A stretch of DNA of 64,000 nt from Ptiloglossa arizonensis (Eukaryota > Arthropoda > Insecta > Hymenoptera > Colletidae), in contig NW_027479674.1 in assembly GCF_051014685.1 (NCBI RefSeq), forward strand, positions 1 to 64,000, read 5' to 3'. Position numbers and translations under genes: made by a program. Position 1 is the first letter of the stretch; each line of letters opens with the position of its first letter. Shown here piece after piece: positions 37,570 to 51,118 of the stretch. The notes beneath the pieces are model-generated. The model was not told the DNA's origin, ran no database searches, and saw only the letters and a list, made by a program, of their open reading frames with translations.

Positions 37570-38737
37570 GGGAAAAGTACACACAACATTGTAATCGGTC
37601 GACTTTCTGCTTTCAGATGCAACAGAAAATATTCGAGTTCGTCAATCCGTTCGCGAGATACGGGAGTTTGAAGTTAAGGAATGGTTGAGAAGCCATCAAA
37701 ATTTTCGCAAGTCTGACACTCGAAACCAATAACTACTATGGCCTAGGGCAAAAATACACATACCTTTGTAATCGGGCGAGTTTCTACTTTCAGATGCAAC
37801 AGGAATTTGTCGAATTCGTCAATCCGTTCGCGAGACATGGGAGTGTGAAGTTAAAGAATGGTTGAGAAACCGTCAAAATTTTCGCAATTCTGATGCTTGA
37901 AACGAATAACTGGAATGACCTAGGGGAAAAGTACACATACCATTGTAATCGGGCGAGTTTCTGCTTTTAGATGCAACAGGAGTTTCTCGTGTTCGTCAAT
38001 CAGTTCGCGAGATATGGGAGTTTGAAATTAAGGAATGGTTGAGAAACAATCACAACTTTGGCAAGTCTGATACTCGAAATCAATAACTACTATGGCCTAG
38101 GGGAAAAATACACATGCCCTTGTAATCGGGCGAGTTTCTACTTTCAGATGCAACAGGAATTTCTCGAGTTCGTCAATCCGTTCGCGAGATATGGGTGTTT
38201 GAAGTTAAGGAATGGTTGAGAAACCATCAAAATTTTCGCAAATCTGAGACTCGAAACCAGTAACTGCAAATGCCTAGGGGAAAAATACACATACCGTTGT
38301 AATCGGGCGAGATTCTACTTTCACATGCAACAGGAATTTCTCGAGTTCGTCAATCCGTTCGCGAGATATGGGAGTTTGAAGTTAAGGAATGGTTGAGAAA
38401 CCATCAAAATTTTCGCTGGTCTGATACTCGAAACCAATAACTGGAATGGCCAAGGGGAAAAGTACACACACCATTGTAATCGGGCGAGTTTCTACTTTCA
38501 GATACAACAGGAATTTCTCGAGTTCGTCAATGCGTTCGCGAGATATGGGAGTTTGAAGTTAAGGAATGGTTGAGAAACCATCAAAATTTTCGCAATTCTG
38601 ATGCTAGAAACGAATAACTGGAATGACCTAGGGGAAAAGTACACACACCACTGTAATCGGTCGACTTTCTGCTTTCAGATGCAACAGGAAATAATCGAGT
38701 TCGTCAATCCGTTCGCGAGATATGGGAGTTTGAAGTT
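37570..38737 (+). repeat. 1.2-kb block shared with 42.17-43.34 and 49.9-51.1 kb
   Basis: This matches 42,169-43,336 at offset 4,599 bp and much of 50,130-51,105 at about 12,560 bp. Private variants are CAGAAAATATTCGAG, GAGACATGGGAGTGTG, GTTAAAGAATGG, CTGCTTTTAGATGC, ACAACTTTGGCAAG, CACATGCCCTTG and GGCCAAGGGG. Part of it (37,940-38,220) also recurs at 39,002-39,285, six monomers downstream. Confidence 0.8.
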
Positions 38738-39269
38738 AAGGAATGCTTGAGAAACAATCAAAATTTTCGCAAGTCTGATACTCGAAACCAATAACTACAA
38801 AGGCTTAGGGGAAAAATTCACATACCGTTGTAATCGGAGGAGTTTCTTCTTCCAGATGCAACCGGAATTTCTCGTGTTCGTCAATCAGTTCGCGAGATAT
38901 GGGAGTTTGAAATTAGGGAATGGTTGAGAAACAATCACAATTTTCGCAAGTCTGATACTCGAAACCAATAACTACAATGGCCTAGGGGAAAAATACACAT
39001 ACCTTTGTAATCGGGCGAGTTTCTGCTTTTAGATGCAACAGGAGTTTCTCGTGTTCGTCAATCAGTTCGCGAGATATGGGAGTTTGAAATTAAGGAATGG
39101 TTGAGAAACAATCACAACTTTGGCAAGTCTGATACTCGAAATCAATAACTACTATGGCCTAGGGGAAAAATACACATGCCCTTGTAATCGGGCGAGTTTC
39201 TACTTTCAGATGCAACAGGAATTTCTCGAGTTCGTCAATCCGTTCGCGAGATATGGGTGTTTGAAGTTA

Positions 39270-42180
39270 AGGAATGGTTGAGAAACCATCAAAATTTTCG
39301 CAAGTCTGATACTCGAATCCAATAATTGGAATGACCTAGGGGAAAAGTACACACACCGTTGTAATCGGGCGAATTTCTATTTTCAGATACAACAGGAATT
39401 TCTCGAGTTCGTCAATCCGTTCGCGAGATATGGGAGTTTGAAGTTAAGGAATGGTTGTGAAACCAACAAAATTTTCGCAAGTCTGATACTCGAAACCAAT
39501 AACTACAAAGGCCTAGGGGAAAAGTACACACACCATTGTAATCGGGCTAGTTTCTACTTCCACATGCAACAGGAATTTCTCGAGTTCGTCAATCCGTTCG
39601 CGAGATATGGGAGTTCGAAGTTAAGGAATGGTTGAGAAACAATCAAAATTTTCGCAAGTCTGATACTCGAAACCAATAACAACAATGGCCTAGGGGAAAA
39701 ATACACATACCGTTGTAATCGGGCGAGTTTCTGCTTTCAGATGCAATACGAAATTCTCGAGTTCGTCAATCCGTTCGAGAGATATGGGAGTTTGAAGTTA
39801 AGGAATGGTTGAGAAACCATCAACATTTTCGCAATTCTGATGCTAGAAACGAATAACTGGAATGGCCTAGGGGAGAAGTACACACATCATTGTAATCGGG
39901 TGAGTTTCTACTTCCAGATACAACAGGAATTTCACGAGTTCGTCAATGCGTTCGCGAGATATGGGAGTTTGAAGTTAAGGAATGGTTGAGAAACCATCAC
40001 AATTTTCGCTGGTCTGATACTCGAAACCAATAACTGGAATGGCCTAGGGGAAAAGTACACACACCATTGTAATCGGGCGAGCTTCTGCTTTCTGATGCAA
40101 TAGGAAATTCTCGAGTTCGGCAATCCGTTCGCGAGATATTGGAGTGTGAAGTTAAGGAATGGTTGAGAAACCATCAAAATTTTCGCAAGTCTGATACTCG
40201 AATCCAATAATTGGAATGACCTAGGGGAAAAGTACACACACCGTTGTAATCGGGCGAGTTTCTATTTTCAGATACAACAGGAATTTCTCGAGTTCGTCAA
40301 TCCGTTCGCGAGATATGGGAGTTTGAAGTTAAGGAATGGTTGTGAAACCAACAAAATTTTCGCAAGTCTGATACTCGAAACCAATAACTACAAAGGCCTA
40401 GGGGAAAAGTACACACACCATTGTAATCGGGCTAGTTTCTACTTCCACATGCAACAGGAATTTCTCGAGTTCGTCAATCCGTTCGCGAGATATGGGAGTT
40501 CGAAGTTACGGAATGGTTGAGAAACCATCAAAATTTTCGCAATTCTGATGCTAGAAACGAATAACTGGAATGGCCTAGGGGAAAAGTACACATACCATTG
40601 TAATCGGGCGAGTTTTTACTTTCAGATGCAATAGGAATTTTTCGAGTTCGTCAATCCGTTCCCGAGATATTGGAGTTTGAAGTTAAGGAATGGTTGAGAA
40701 ACAATCAAAATTTTCGCAAATCTGATACTCGAAACCAATAACTGGAATGGCCTAGGGAAAAAATACACATACCGTTGTAATCGGGCGAGATTCTACTTTC
40801 ACATGCAACAGGAATTTCTCGAGTTCGTCAATCCGTTCGCGAGATATGGGAAATTGAAGTTAAGGAATGGTTGAGAAATCATCACAATTTTCGCAAGTCT
40901 GATACTCGAAACCAATAACTGCAATGGGCTAGGGGAAAAGTACGCATACTATTGTAATCGGGCGAGTTTCTACTTTAAATGCAACAGGAATTTTTCGAGT
41001 TCGTCAATCCGTTGGCGAGATATGGGAGTTTGAAGTTAAGGAATGGTATGAAACCATCAAAATTTTCCCTGGTCTGATACTCGAAACCAATAACTACAAA
41101 GGCCTAGGGTGAAAACACACATATCTTTGTAACCGGGCGAGATTCTACTTTCAGGTGCAACAGGAATTTCTCGAGTTCGTCAATCCGTTCGCGAGATATG
41201 GGAGTTTGAAGTTAAGGAGTGGTTGAGAAACCATCAAAATTTTCGCAATTCTGATGCTAGAAACGAATAACTGGAATGGCCTAGGGGAAAAGTACACACA
41301 CCATTGTAATCTGGCGAATTTCTACTTCCACATGCAACAGGAATTTCTCGAGTTCGTCAATCCGTTCGCGAGAAATGGGAGTTTGAAGTTAAGGAATGGT
41401 TGAGAAACCATCAAAATTTTCGCAAATCTGATACTCGAAACCAATAACTGGAATGGGCTAGGGGAAAAGTACGCATACTATTGTAATCGGGCGAGTTTCT
41501 ACTTTAAATGCAACAGGAATTTTTCGAGTTCGTCAATCCGTTGGCGAGATATGGGAGTTTGAAGTTAAGGAATGGTTTAGAAACCATCAAAATTTTCGCT
41601 GGTCTGATACTCGAAACCAATAACTACAAAGGCCTAGGGTGAAAACACACATATCTTTGTAATCGGGCGAGTTTCTACTTTCAGGTGCAACAGGAATTTC
41701 TCGAGTTCGTCAATCCGTTCGCGAGATATGGGAGTTTGAAGTTAAGGAATGGTTGAGAAACCATCACAATTTTCGCAAGTCTGATACTCGAAACCAATAA
41801 CTGGAATGGCCTAGGGAAAAAGTACACATACCATTGTAATCGGGCGAGTTTCTACTTTCAGATGCAATAGGAATTTTTCGAGTTCGTCAATCCGTTCGCG
41901 AGAAATGGGAGTATGAAGTTAAGGAATGGTTGAGAAACCATCAAAATTTTCGCAAATCTGATACTCGAAACCAATAACTGGAGTGGCCTAGGGAAAAAAT
42001 ACACATACCGTTGTAATCGGGCGAGATTCTACTTTCACATGCAACAGGAATTTCTCGAGTTCGTCAATCCGTTCGCGAGATATGGGAGTTTGAAGTTAAG
42101 TAATGGTTGAGAAACCATCAAAATTTTCGCTGGTCTGATTCTCGAAACCAATAACTGGAATGGCCTAGGGGAAAAGTACA
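39270..42180 (+). repeat. 2.9-kb duplication at offset 5,130 bp, copy 2
   Basis: This is the partner of 34,140-37,050 and shares even the GGGCGAATTTCTATTTTC variant that separates the second five-monomer copy from the first and third. At about 42,180 it switches to sequence matching 37,58x (ACACAACATTGTAATCGG), so a junction between two copied tracts lies there. Confidence 0.85.
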
Positions 42181-43336
42181 CACAACATTGTAATCGGTCG
42201 ACTTTCTGCTTTCAGATGCAACAGAAAATATTCGAGTTCGTCAATCCGTTCGCGAGATACGGGAGTTTGAAGTTAAGGAATGGTTGAGAAGCCATCAAAA
42301 TTTTCGCAAGTCTGACACTCGAAACCAATAACTACTATGGCCTAGGGCAAAAATACACATACCTTTGTAATCGGGCGAGTTTCTACTTTCAGATGCAACA
42401 GGAATTTGTCGAATTCGTCAATCCGTTCGCGAGACATGGGAGTGTGAAGTTAAAGAATGGTTGAGAAACCGTCAAAATTTTCGCAATTCTGATGCTTGAA
42501 ACGAATAACTGGAATGACCTAGGGGAAAAGTACACATACCATTGTAATCGGGCGAGTTTCTGCTTTTAGATGCAACAGGAGTTTCTCGTGTTCGTCAATC
42601 AGTTCGCGAGATATGGGAGTTTGAAATTAAGGAATGGTTGAGAAACAATCACAACTTTGGCAAGTCTGATACTCGAAATCAATAACTACTATGGCCTAGG
42701 GGAAAAATACACATGCCCTTGTAATCGGGCGAGTTTCTACTTTCAGATGCAACAGGAATTTCTCGAGTTCGTCAATCCGTTCGCGAGATATGGGTGTTTG
42801 AAGTTAAGGAATGGTTGAGAAACCATCAAAATTTTCGCAAATCTGAGACTCGAAACCAGTAACTGCAAATGCCTAGGGGAAAAATACACATACCGTTGTA
42901 ATCGGGCGAGATTCTACTTTCACATGCAACAGGAATTTCTCGAGTTCGTCAATCCGTTCGCGAGATATGGGAGTTTGAAGTTAAGGAATGGTTGAGAAAC
43001 CATCAAAATTTTCGCTGGTCTGATACTCGAAACCAATAACTGGAATGGCCAAGGGGAAAAGTACACACACCATTGTAATCGGGCGAGTTTCTACTTTCAG
43101 ATACAACAGGAATTTCTCGAGTTCGTCAATGCGTTCGCGAGATATGGGAGTTTGAAGTTAAGGAATGGTTGAGAAACCATCAAAATTTTCGCAATTCTGA
43201 TGCTAGAAACGAATAACTGGAATGACCTAGGGGAAAAGTACACACACCACTGTAATCGGTCGACTTTCTGCTTTCAGATGCAACAGGAAATAATCGAGTT
43301 CGTCAATCCGTTCGCGAGATATGGGAGTTTGAAGTT
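42169..43336 (+). repeat. 1.2-kb block, second copy in a mosaic tract
   Basis: This is the partner of 37,570-38,737. At its right edge it changes to GAAGTTAAGTAATGGTTGAG, which matches 42,097 and 36,967. It then joins ATACACATGCCCTTG sequence, and from about 43,570 it follows the GGCTTAGGGG run seen at 38,796. At least three copied tracts therefore meet within about 300 bp. Confidence 0.75.
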
Positions 43337-44039
43337 AAGTAATGGTTGAGAAACCATCAAAATTTTCGCTGGTCTGATTCTCGAAACCAATAACTGGAAT
43401 GGCCTAGGGGAAAAATACACATGCCCTTGTAATCGGGCGAGTTTCTACTTTCAGATGCAACAGGAATTTCTCGAGTTCGTCAATCCGTTCGCGAGATATG
43501 GGTGTTTGAAGTTAAGGAATGGTTGAGAAACCATCAAAATTTTCGCAAATCTGAGACTCGAAACCAGTAACTACAAAGGCTTAGGGGAAAAATTCACATA
43601 CCGTTGTAATCGGAGGAGTTTCTTCTTCCAGATGCAACCGGAATTTCTCGTGTTCGTCAATCAGTTCGCGAGATATGGGAGTTTGAAATTAGGGAATGGT
43701 TGAGAAACAATCACAATTTTCGCAAGTCTGATACTCGAAACCAATAACTACAATGGCCTAGGGGAAAAATACACATACCTTTGTAATCGGGCGAGTTTCT
43801 ACTTTCAGATGCAACAGGAATTTCTCGAGTTCGTCAATCCGTTCGCGAGATATGGGAGTTTGAAGTTAAGGAATGGTTGAGAAACCATCACAATTTTCGC
43901 AAGTCCGAAACTCGAAACCAATAACTACAATGGCCTAGGTTAAAAATACACATAACTTTGTAATCGGGCGAGTTTCTACTTTCAGATGCACCAGGAATTT
44001 CTCGAGCTCGTCAATCCGTTCGCGAGATATGGGAATTTG

Positions 44040-45900
44040 AAGTTAAGGAATGGTTGAGAAACCATCACAATTTTCGCAATTCTGATGCTAGAAACGAATA
44101 ACTGGAATGACCTAGGGAAAAAGTACACACACCATTGTAATCGGTCGACCTTCTGCTTTCAGATGCAACAGGACATAATCGAGTTCATCAATCCGTTCGC
44201 GAGATTTGGGAGTTTGAAGTTAAGGAATGGTTGAGAGACCATCACAATTTTCGCAAGTCTGATACTCGAAACCAATAACTACTATGGCCTGGGGCAAAAA
44301 TACACATACCGTTGTAATCGGACGAGTTTCTACTTTCAGATGCAACAGGAATATCTCGAGCTCGTCAATCCGTTCGCGAGAAATGTGAGTTTGAAATTAA
44401 GGAATGGTTGAAAAACCATCAAAATTTTCGCAAATCTGATACTCGAAACCAATAACTGGAATGGCCTAGGGGAAAAGTACGCATACTATTGTAATCGGGC
44501 GAGTTTCTACTTTAAATGCAATAGGAATTTATCGAGTTCGTCAATCCGTTGGCGAGATATGGGAGTTTGAAGTTAAGGAATGGTTTAGAAACCATCAAAA
44601 TTTTCGCTGGTCTGATACTCGAAACCAATAACTACAAAGGCCTAGGGTGAAAACACACATATCTTTGTAATCGGGCGAGTTTCTACTTTCAGGTGCAACA
44701 GGAATTTCTCGAGTTCGTCAATCCGTTCGCGAGAAATGGGAGTTTGAAGTTAAGGAATTGTTGAGAATCCATCACAATTTTCGCAAGTCTGATACTCGAA
44801 ACCAATAACTGGAATGGCCTAGGGAAAAAGTACACATACCATTGTAATCGGGCAAGTTTCTACTTTCAGATGCAATAGGAATTTTTCGAGTTCGTCAATC
44901 CGTTCGCGAGAAATGGGAGTTTGAAGTTAAGGAATGGTTGTGAAACCATCAAAATTTTCGCAAGTCTGAGACTCGAAATCAGTAACTACAAATGCCTAGG
45001 GCAAAAATACACATACCGCTGTAATCGGGCGAGATTCTACTTTCACATGCAACAGGAATTTCTCTAGTTCGTCAATCTGTTTGCGAGATATGGGAGTTTG
45101 AAGTTAAGGAATGGTTGAGAATCCATCAAAGTTTTCGCAAGTCTGGTACCTGAAACCAATAACTGGAACGGCCTAGGGGAAAACTACACATACCATTGTA
45201 ATCGGGCGAGTTTCTGCTTTCAGATGCAACAGGAGTTTTTCGTGTTCGTCAATCAGTTCGCGAGATATGGGAGTTTGAAATTAAGGAATGGTTGAGAAAC
45301 AATCACAATTTTCGCAAGTCTGATACTCGAAACCAATAACTACTATGGCCTAGGGGAAAAATACACATACCCTTGTAATCGGGCGAGTTTCTAGTTTCAG
45401 ATGCAACAGGAATTTCTCGGGTTCGTCAATCCGTTCGCGAGATATGGGAGTTTGAAATTAACGAATGGTTGAGAAACCATCAAAATTTTCGCAATTCTGA
45501 TGCTCGAAACGAATAACTGGAATGACCTAGGGGAAAGGTACACACACCATTGTAATCGGTCGACCTTCTGCTTTCAGATGCAACAGGACATAATCGAGTT
45601 CATCAATCCGTTCGCGAGATTTGGGAGTTTGAAGTTAAGGAATGGTTGAGAGACCATCACAATTTTCGCAAGTCTGATACGCGAAACCAATAACTACTAT
45701 GGCCTAGGGCAAAAGTACACACACCATTGTAATGGGGCGAGATTCTACTTTCAGAAGCAACAGGAATTTTTCGAGTTCGTCAATCCGTTCGCGAGGTACG
45801 GGAGTTTGAAGTTAAGGAATGGTTGAGAAACCATCAAAATTTTCGCAAGTGTGATACTCGAAACCAATAAGTGGAATGGCCTTGGGGAAGAGTACACATA
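44040..45900 (+). repeat. 1.86-kb duplication at offset 7,079 bp, copy 1
   Basis: This matches 51,119-52,979 (40 monomers less 1 bp). Private variants include TCGACCTTCTGC with AGGACATAATCGAGTTCATC, GGAATATCTCGAGCTCG, GAGAAATGTGAGTTTG, GTTGAAAAACC, TTCTCTAGTTCG and GCGAGGTACGGGAG. Small differences exist, such as CTTGGGGAAGAG here and CTAGGGGAAGAG at 52,9xx. Confidence 0.85.
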
Positions 45901-48900
45901 CCGTTGTAATCGGACGAGTTTCTGGTTTCAGATGCAACAGGAACTTCTCGAGTTCGTCAATCCGTTCGCGAGATATGGGAGTTCGAAGTTAAGGAATGGT
46001 TGAGAAACCATCAAAATTTTCGCAAGTCTGATACTCGAAACCAATAACAACAATGGCCTAGGGGAAAAATACACATACCGTTGTAATCGGGCGAGTTTCT
46101 GCTTTCAGATGCAATACGAAATTCTCGAGTTCGTCAATCCGTTCGAGAGATATGGGAGTTTGAAGTTAAGGAATGGTTGAGAAACCATCAACATTTTCGC
46201 AATTCTGATGCTAGAAACGAATAACTGGAATGGCCTAGGGGAGAAGTACACACATCATTGTAATCGGGTGAGTTTCTACTTCCAGATACAACAGGAATTT
46301 CACGAGTTCGTCAATGCGTTCGCGAGATATGGGAGTTTGAAGTTAAGGAATGGTTGAGAAACCATCACAATTTTCGCTGGTCTGATACTCGAAACCAATA
46401 ACTGGAATGGCCTAGGGGAAAACTACACATACCATTGTAATCGGGCGAGTTTCTGCTTTCAGATGCAACAGGAGTTTTTCGTGTTCGTCAATCAGTTCGC
46501 GAGATATGGGAGTTTGAAGTTAAGGAATGGTTGAGAAACCATCAAAATTTTCGCAAGTCTGATACTCGAAACCAATAACTACTATGGCCTAGGGCAAAAA
46601 TACACACACCATTGTAATCGGGCGAGCTTCTGCTTTCTGATGCAATAGGAAATTCTCGAGTTCGGCAATCCGTTCGCGAGATATTGGAGTGTGAAGTTAA
46701 GGAATGGTTGAGAAACCATCAAAATTTTCGCAAGTCTGATACTCGAATCCAATAATTGGAATGACCTAGGGGAAAAGTACACACACCGTTGTAATCGGGC
46801 GAGTTTCTATTTTCAGATACAACAGGAATTTCTCGAGTTCGTCAATCCGTTCGCGAGATATGGGAGTTTGAAGTTAAGGAATTGTTGAGAATCCATCACA
46901 ATTTTCGCAAGTCTGATACTCGAAACCAATAACTGGAATGGCCTAGGGAAAAAGTACACATACCATTGTAATCGGGCAAGTTTCTACTTTCAGATGCAAT
47001 AGGAATTTTTCGAGTTCGTCAATCCGTTCGCGAGAAATGGGAGTTTGAAGTTAAGGAATGGTTGTGAAACCATCAAAATTTTCGCAAGTCTGAGACTCGA
47101 AATCAGTAACTACAAATGCCTAGGGCAAAAATACACATACCGCTGTAATCGGGCGAGATTCTACTTTCACATGCAACAGGAATTTCTCTAGTTCGTCAAT
47201 CTGTTTGCGAGATATGGGAGTTTGAAGTTAAGGAATGGTTGAGAATCCATCAAAGTTTTCGCAAGTCTGGTACCTGAAACCAATAACTGGAACGGCCTAG
47301 GGGAAAACTACACATACCATTGTAATCGGGCGAGTTTCTGCTTTCAGATGCAACAGGAGTTTTTCGTGTTCGTCAATCAGTTCGCGAGATATGGGAGTTT
47401 GAAATTAAGGAATGGTTGAGAAACAATCACAATTTTCGCAAGTCCGATACTCGAAACCAATAACTACTATGGCCTAGGGGAAAAATACACATACCCTTGT
47501 AATCGGGCGAGTTTCTAGTTTCAGATGCAACAGGAATTTCTCGGGTTCGTCAATCCGTTCGCGAGATATGGGAGTTTGAAATTAACGAATGGTTGAGAAA
47601 CCATCAAAATTTTCGCAATTCTGATGCTCGAAACGAATAACTGGAATGACCTAGGGGAAAGGTACACACACCATTGTAATCGGTCGACCTTCTGCTTTCA
47701 GATGCAACAGGACATAATCGAGTTCATCAATCCGTTCGCGAGATTTGGGAGTTTGAAGTTAAGGAATGGTTGAGAGACCATCACAATTTTCGCAAGTCTG
47801 ATACGCGAAACCAATAACTACTATGGCCTAGGGCAAAAGTACACACACCATTGTAATGGGGCGAGATTCTACTTTCAGAAGCAACAGGAATTTTTCGAGT
47901 TCGTCAATCCGTTCGCGAGGTACGGGAGTTTGAAGTTAAGGAATGGTTGAGAAACCATCAAAATTTTCGCAAGTGTGATACTCGAAACCAATAAGTGGAA
48001 TGGCCTAGGGGAAGAGTACACATACCGTTGTAATCGGACGAGTTTCTGGTTTCAGATGCAACAGGAACTTCTCGAGTTCGTCAATCCGTTCGCGAGATAT
48101 GGGAGTTCGAAGTTAAGGAATGGTTGAGAAACCATCAAAATTTTCGCAAGTCTGATACTCGAAACCAATAACAACAATGGCCTAGGGGAAAAATACACAT
48201 ACCGTTGTAATCGGGCGAGTTTCTGCTTTCAGATGCAATACGAAATTCTCGAGTTCGTCAATCCGTTCGAGAGATATGGGAGTTTGAAGTTAAGGAATGG
48301 TTGAGAAACCATCAACATTTTCGCAATTCTGATGCTAGAAACGAATAACTGGAATGGCCTAGGGGAGAAGTACACACATCATTGTAATCGGGTGAGTTTC
48401 TACTTCCAGATACAACAGGAATTTCACGAGTTCGTCAATGCGTTCGCGAGATATGGGAGTTTGAAGTTAAGGAATGGTTGAGAAACCATCACAATTTTCG
48501 CTGGTCTGATACTCGAAACCAATAACTGGAATGGCCTAGGGGAAAACTACACATACCATTGTAATCGGGCGAGTTTCTGCTTTCAGATGCAACAGGAGTT
48601 TTTCGTGTTCGTCAATCAGTTCGCGAGATATGGGAGTTTGAAGTTAAGGAATGGTTGAGAAACCATCAAAATTTTCGCAAGTCTGATACTCGAAACCAAT
48701 AACTACTATGGCCTAGGGCAAAAATACACACACCATTGTAATCGGGCGAGCTTCTGCTTTCTGATGCAATAGGAAATTCTCGAGTTCGGCAATCCGTTCG
48801 CGAGATATTGGAGTGTGAAGTTAAGGAATGGTTGAGAAACCATCAAAATTTTCGCAAGTCTGATACTCGAATCCAATAATTGGAATGACCTAGGGGAAAA

Positions 48901-48990
48901 GTACACACACCGTTGTAATCGGGCGAGTTTCTATTTTCAGATACAACAGGAATTTCTCGAGTTCGTCAATCCGTTCGCGAGATATGGGAG
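44740..48990 (+). repeat. Tandem 12-monomer duplication, 2,124-bp unit
   Basis: The unit 44,740-46,865 is directly followed by a copy at 46,866-48,990 at exactly 12 x 177 bp. Marker pairs include AAGGAATTG ending at 44,760 and 46,884, and ACTACTATGG followed by CTTCTGCTTTCTGATGC in both. I noticed two substitutions: CTTGGGG/CTAGGGG at 45,881/48,005 and GTCTGATAC/GTCCGATAC at about 45,319/47,443. The copies are therefore close to 99.9% identical and the duplication is recent. Each copy contains fragments of the five-monomer repeat. Confidence 0.9.
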
Positions 48991-50060
48991 TTTGAAGTTA
49001 AGGAATGGTTGTGAAACCAACAAAATTTTCGCAAGTCTGATACTCGAAACCAATAACTACAAAGGCCTAGGGGAAAAGTACACACACCATTGTAATCGGG
49101 CTAGTTTCTACTTCCACATGCAACAGGAATTTCTCGAGTTCGTCAATCCGTTCGCGAGATATGGGAGTTCGAAGTTACGGAATGGTTGAGAAACCATCAA
49201 AATTTTCGCAATTCTGATGCTAGAAACGAATAACTGGAATGGCCTAGGGGAAAAGTACACATACCATTGTAATCGGGCGAGATTCTACTTTCAGGTGCAA
49301 CAGGAATTTCTCGAGTTCGTCAATCCGTTCGCGAGATATGGGAGTTTGAAGTTAAGGAGTGGTTGAGAAACCATCAAAATTTTCGCAATTCTGATGCTAG
49401 AAACGAATAACTGGAATGGCCTAGGGGAAAAGTACACACACCATTGTAATCTGGCGAATTTCTACTTCCACATGCAACAGGAATTTCTCGAGTTCGTCAA
49501 TCCGTTCGCGAGAAATGGGAGTTTGAAGTTAAGGAATGGTTGAGAAACCATCAAAATTTTCGCAAATCTGATACTCGAAACCAATAACTGGAATGGGCTA
49601 GGGGAAAAGTACGCATACTATTGTAATCGGGCGAGTTTCTACTTTAAATGCAACAGGAATTTTTCGAGTTCGTCAATCCGTTGGCGAGATATGGGAGTTT
49701 GAAGTTAAGGAATGGTTTAGAAACCATCAAAATTTTCGCTGGTCTGATACTCGAAACCAATAACTACAAAGGCCTAGGGTGAAAACACACATATCTTTGT
49801 AATCGGGCGAGTTTCTGCTTTCCGATTCAATAGGAATTTCTCGAGTTCGTCAATCCGTTCGCGAGATATGGGAGTTTGAAGTTAAGGAGTGGTTGAGAAA
49901 CCATCAAAATTTTCGCAATTCTGATGCTAGAAACGAATAACTGGAATGGCCTAGGGGAAAAGTACACACACCATTGTAATCTGGCGAATTTCTACTTCCA
50001 CATGCAACAGGAATTTCTCGAGTTCGTCAATCCGTTCGCGAGAAATGGGAGTTTGAAGTT

Positions 50061-50090
50061 AAGGAATGGTTTTAGAAACCATCAAAATTT
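50061..50090 (+). repeat. Hybrid monomer with one extra base
   Basis: This reads AATGGTTTTAGAAACC. The two common forms nearby are AATGGTTGAGAAACC and AATGGTTTAGAAACC, so this one is one base longer than either. It lies close to a tract switch (49.8-51.1 kb matching 37.2-38.5 kb). Confidence 0.6.
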
Positions 50091-51118
50091 TCGCAAGTCT
50101 GATGCTAGAAACGAATAACTGGAATGACCTAGGGGAAAAGTACACACAACATTGTAATCGGTCGACTTTCTGCTTTCAGATGCAACAGAAAATATTCGAG
50201 TTCGTCAATCCGTTCGCGAGATATGGGAGTTTGAAGTTAAGGAATGGTTGAGAAGCCATCAAAATTTTCGCAAGTCTGATACTCGAAACCAATAACTACT
50301 ATGGCCTAGGGCAAAAATACACATACCTTTGTAATCGGGCGAGTTTCTACTTTCAGATGCAACAGGAATTTGTCGAATTCGTCAATCCGTTCGCGAGACA
50401 TGGGAGTGTGAAGTTAAAGAATGGTTGAGAAACCGTCAAAATTTTCGCAATTCTGATGCTTGAAACGAATAACTGGAATGACCTAGGGGAAAAGTACACA
50501 TACCATTGTAATCGGGCGAGTTTCTGCTTTTAGATGCAACAGGAGTTTCTCGTGTTCGTCAATCAGTTCGCGAGATATGGGAGTTTGAAATTAAGGAATG
50601 GTTGAGAAACAATCACAACTTTGGCAAGTCTGATACTCGAAATCAATAACTACTATGGCCTAGGGGAAAAATACACATGCCCTTGTAATCGGGCGAGTTT
50701 CTACTTTCAGATGCAACAGGAATTTCTCGAGTTCGTCAATCCGTTCGCGAGATATGGGTGTTTGAAGTTAAGGAATGGTTGAGAAACCATCAAAATTTTC
50801 GCAAATCTGAGACTCGAAACCAGTAACTGCAAATGCCTAGGGGAAAAATACACATACCGTTGTAATCGGGCGAGATTCTACTTTCACATGCAACAGGAAT
50901 TTCTCGAGTTCGTCAATCCGTTCGCGAGATATGGGAGTTTGAAGCTAAGGAATGGTTGAGAAACCATCAAAATTTTCGCTGGTCTGATACTCGAAACCAA
51001 TAACTGGAATGGCCAAGTTGAAAAGTACACACACCATTGTAATCGGGCGAGTTTCTACTTTCAGATACAACAGGAATTTCTCGAGTTCGTCAATGCGTTC
51101 GCGAGATATGGGAGTTTG

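Larger units (their letters stand above)
25451..49190 (+). repeat. Array domain C: ACTACTATGG and SalI-type monomers
   Basis: From about 25.5 kb the GGATTGG/AATAG/TATTCG monomer type is no longer seen. New types are common: AACTACTATGGCC with GGGCAAAAATAC, CAATTCTGATGCTAGAAACG with GGAATGACC, ATCGGTCGACTTTC (SalI site, first at 27,692), and a 2 bp shorter ACTTTAAATGCAACAGG form. The domain includes the five-monomer higher-order repeat and several long recent copies. Confidence 0.75.
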
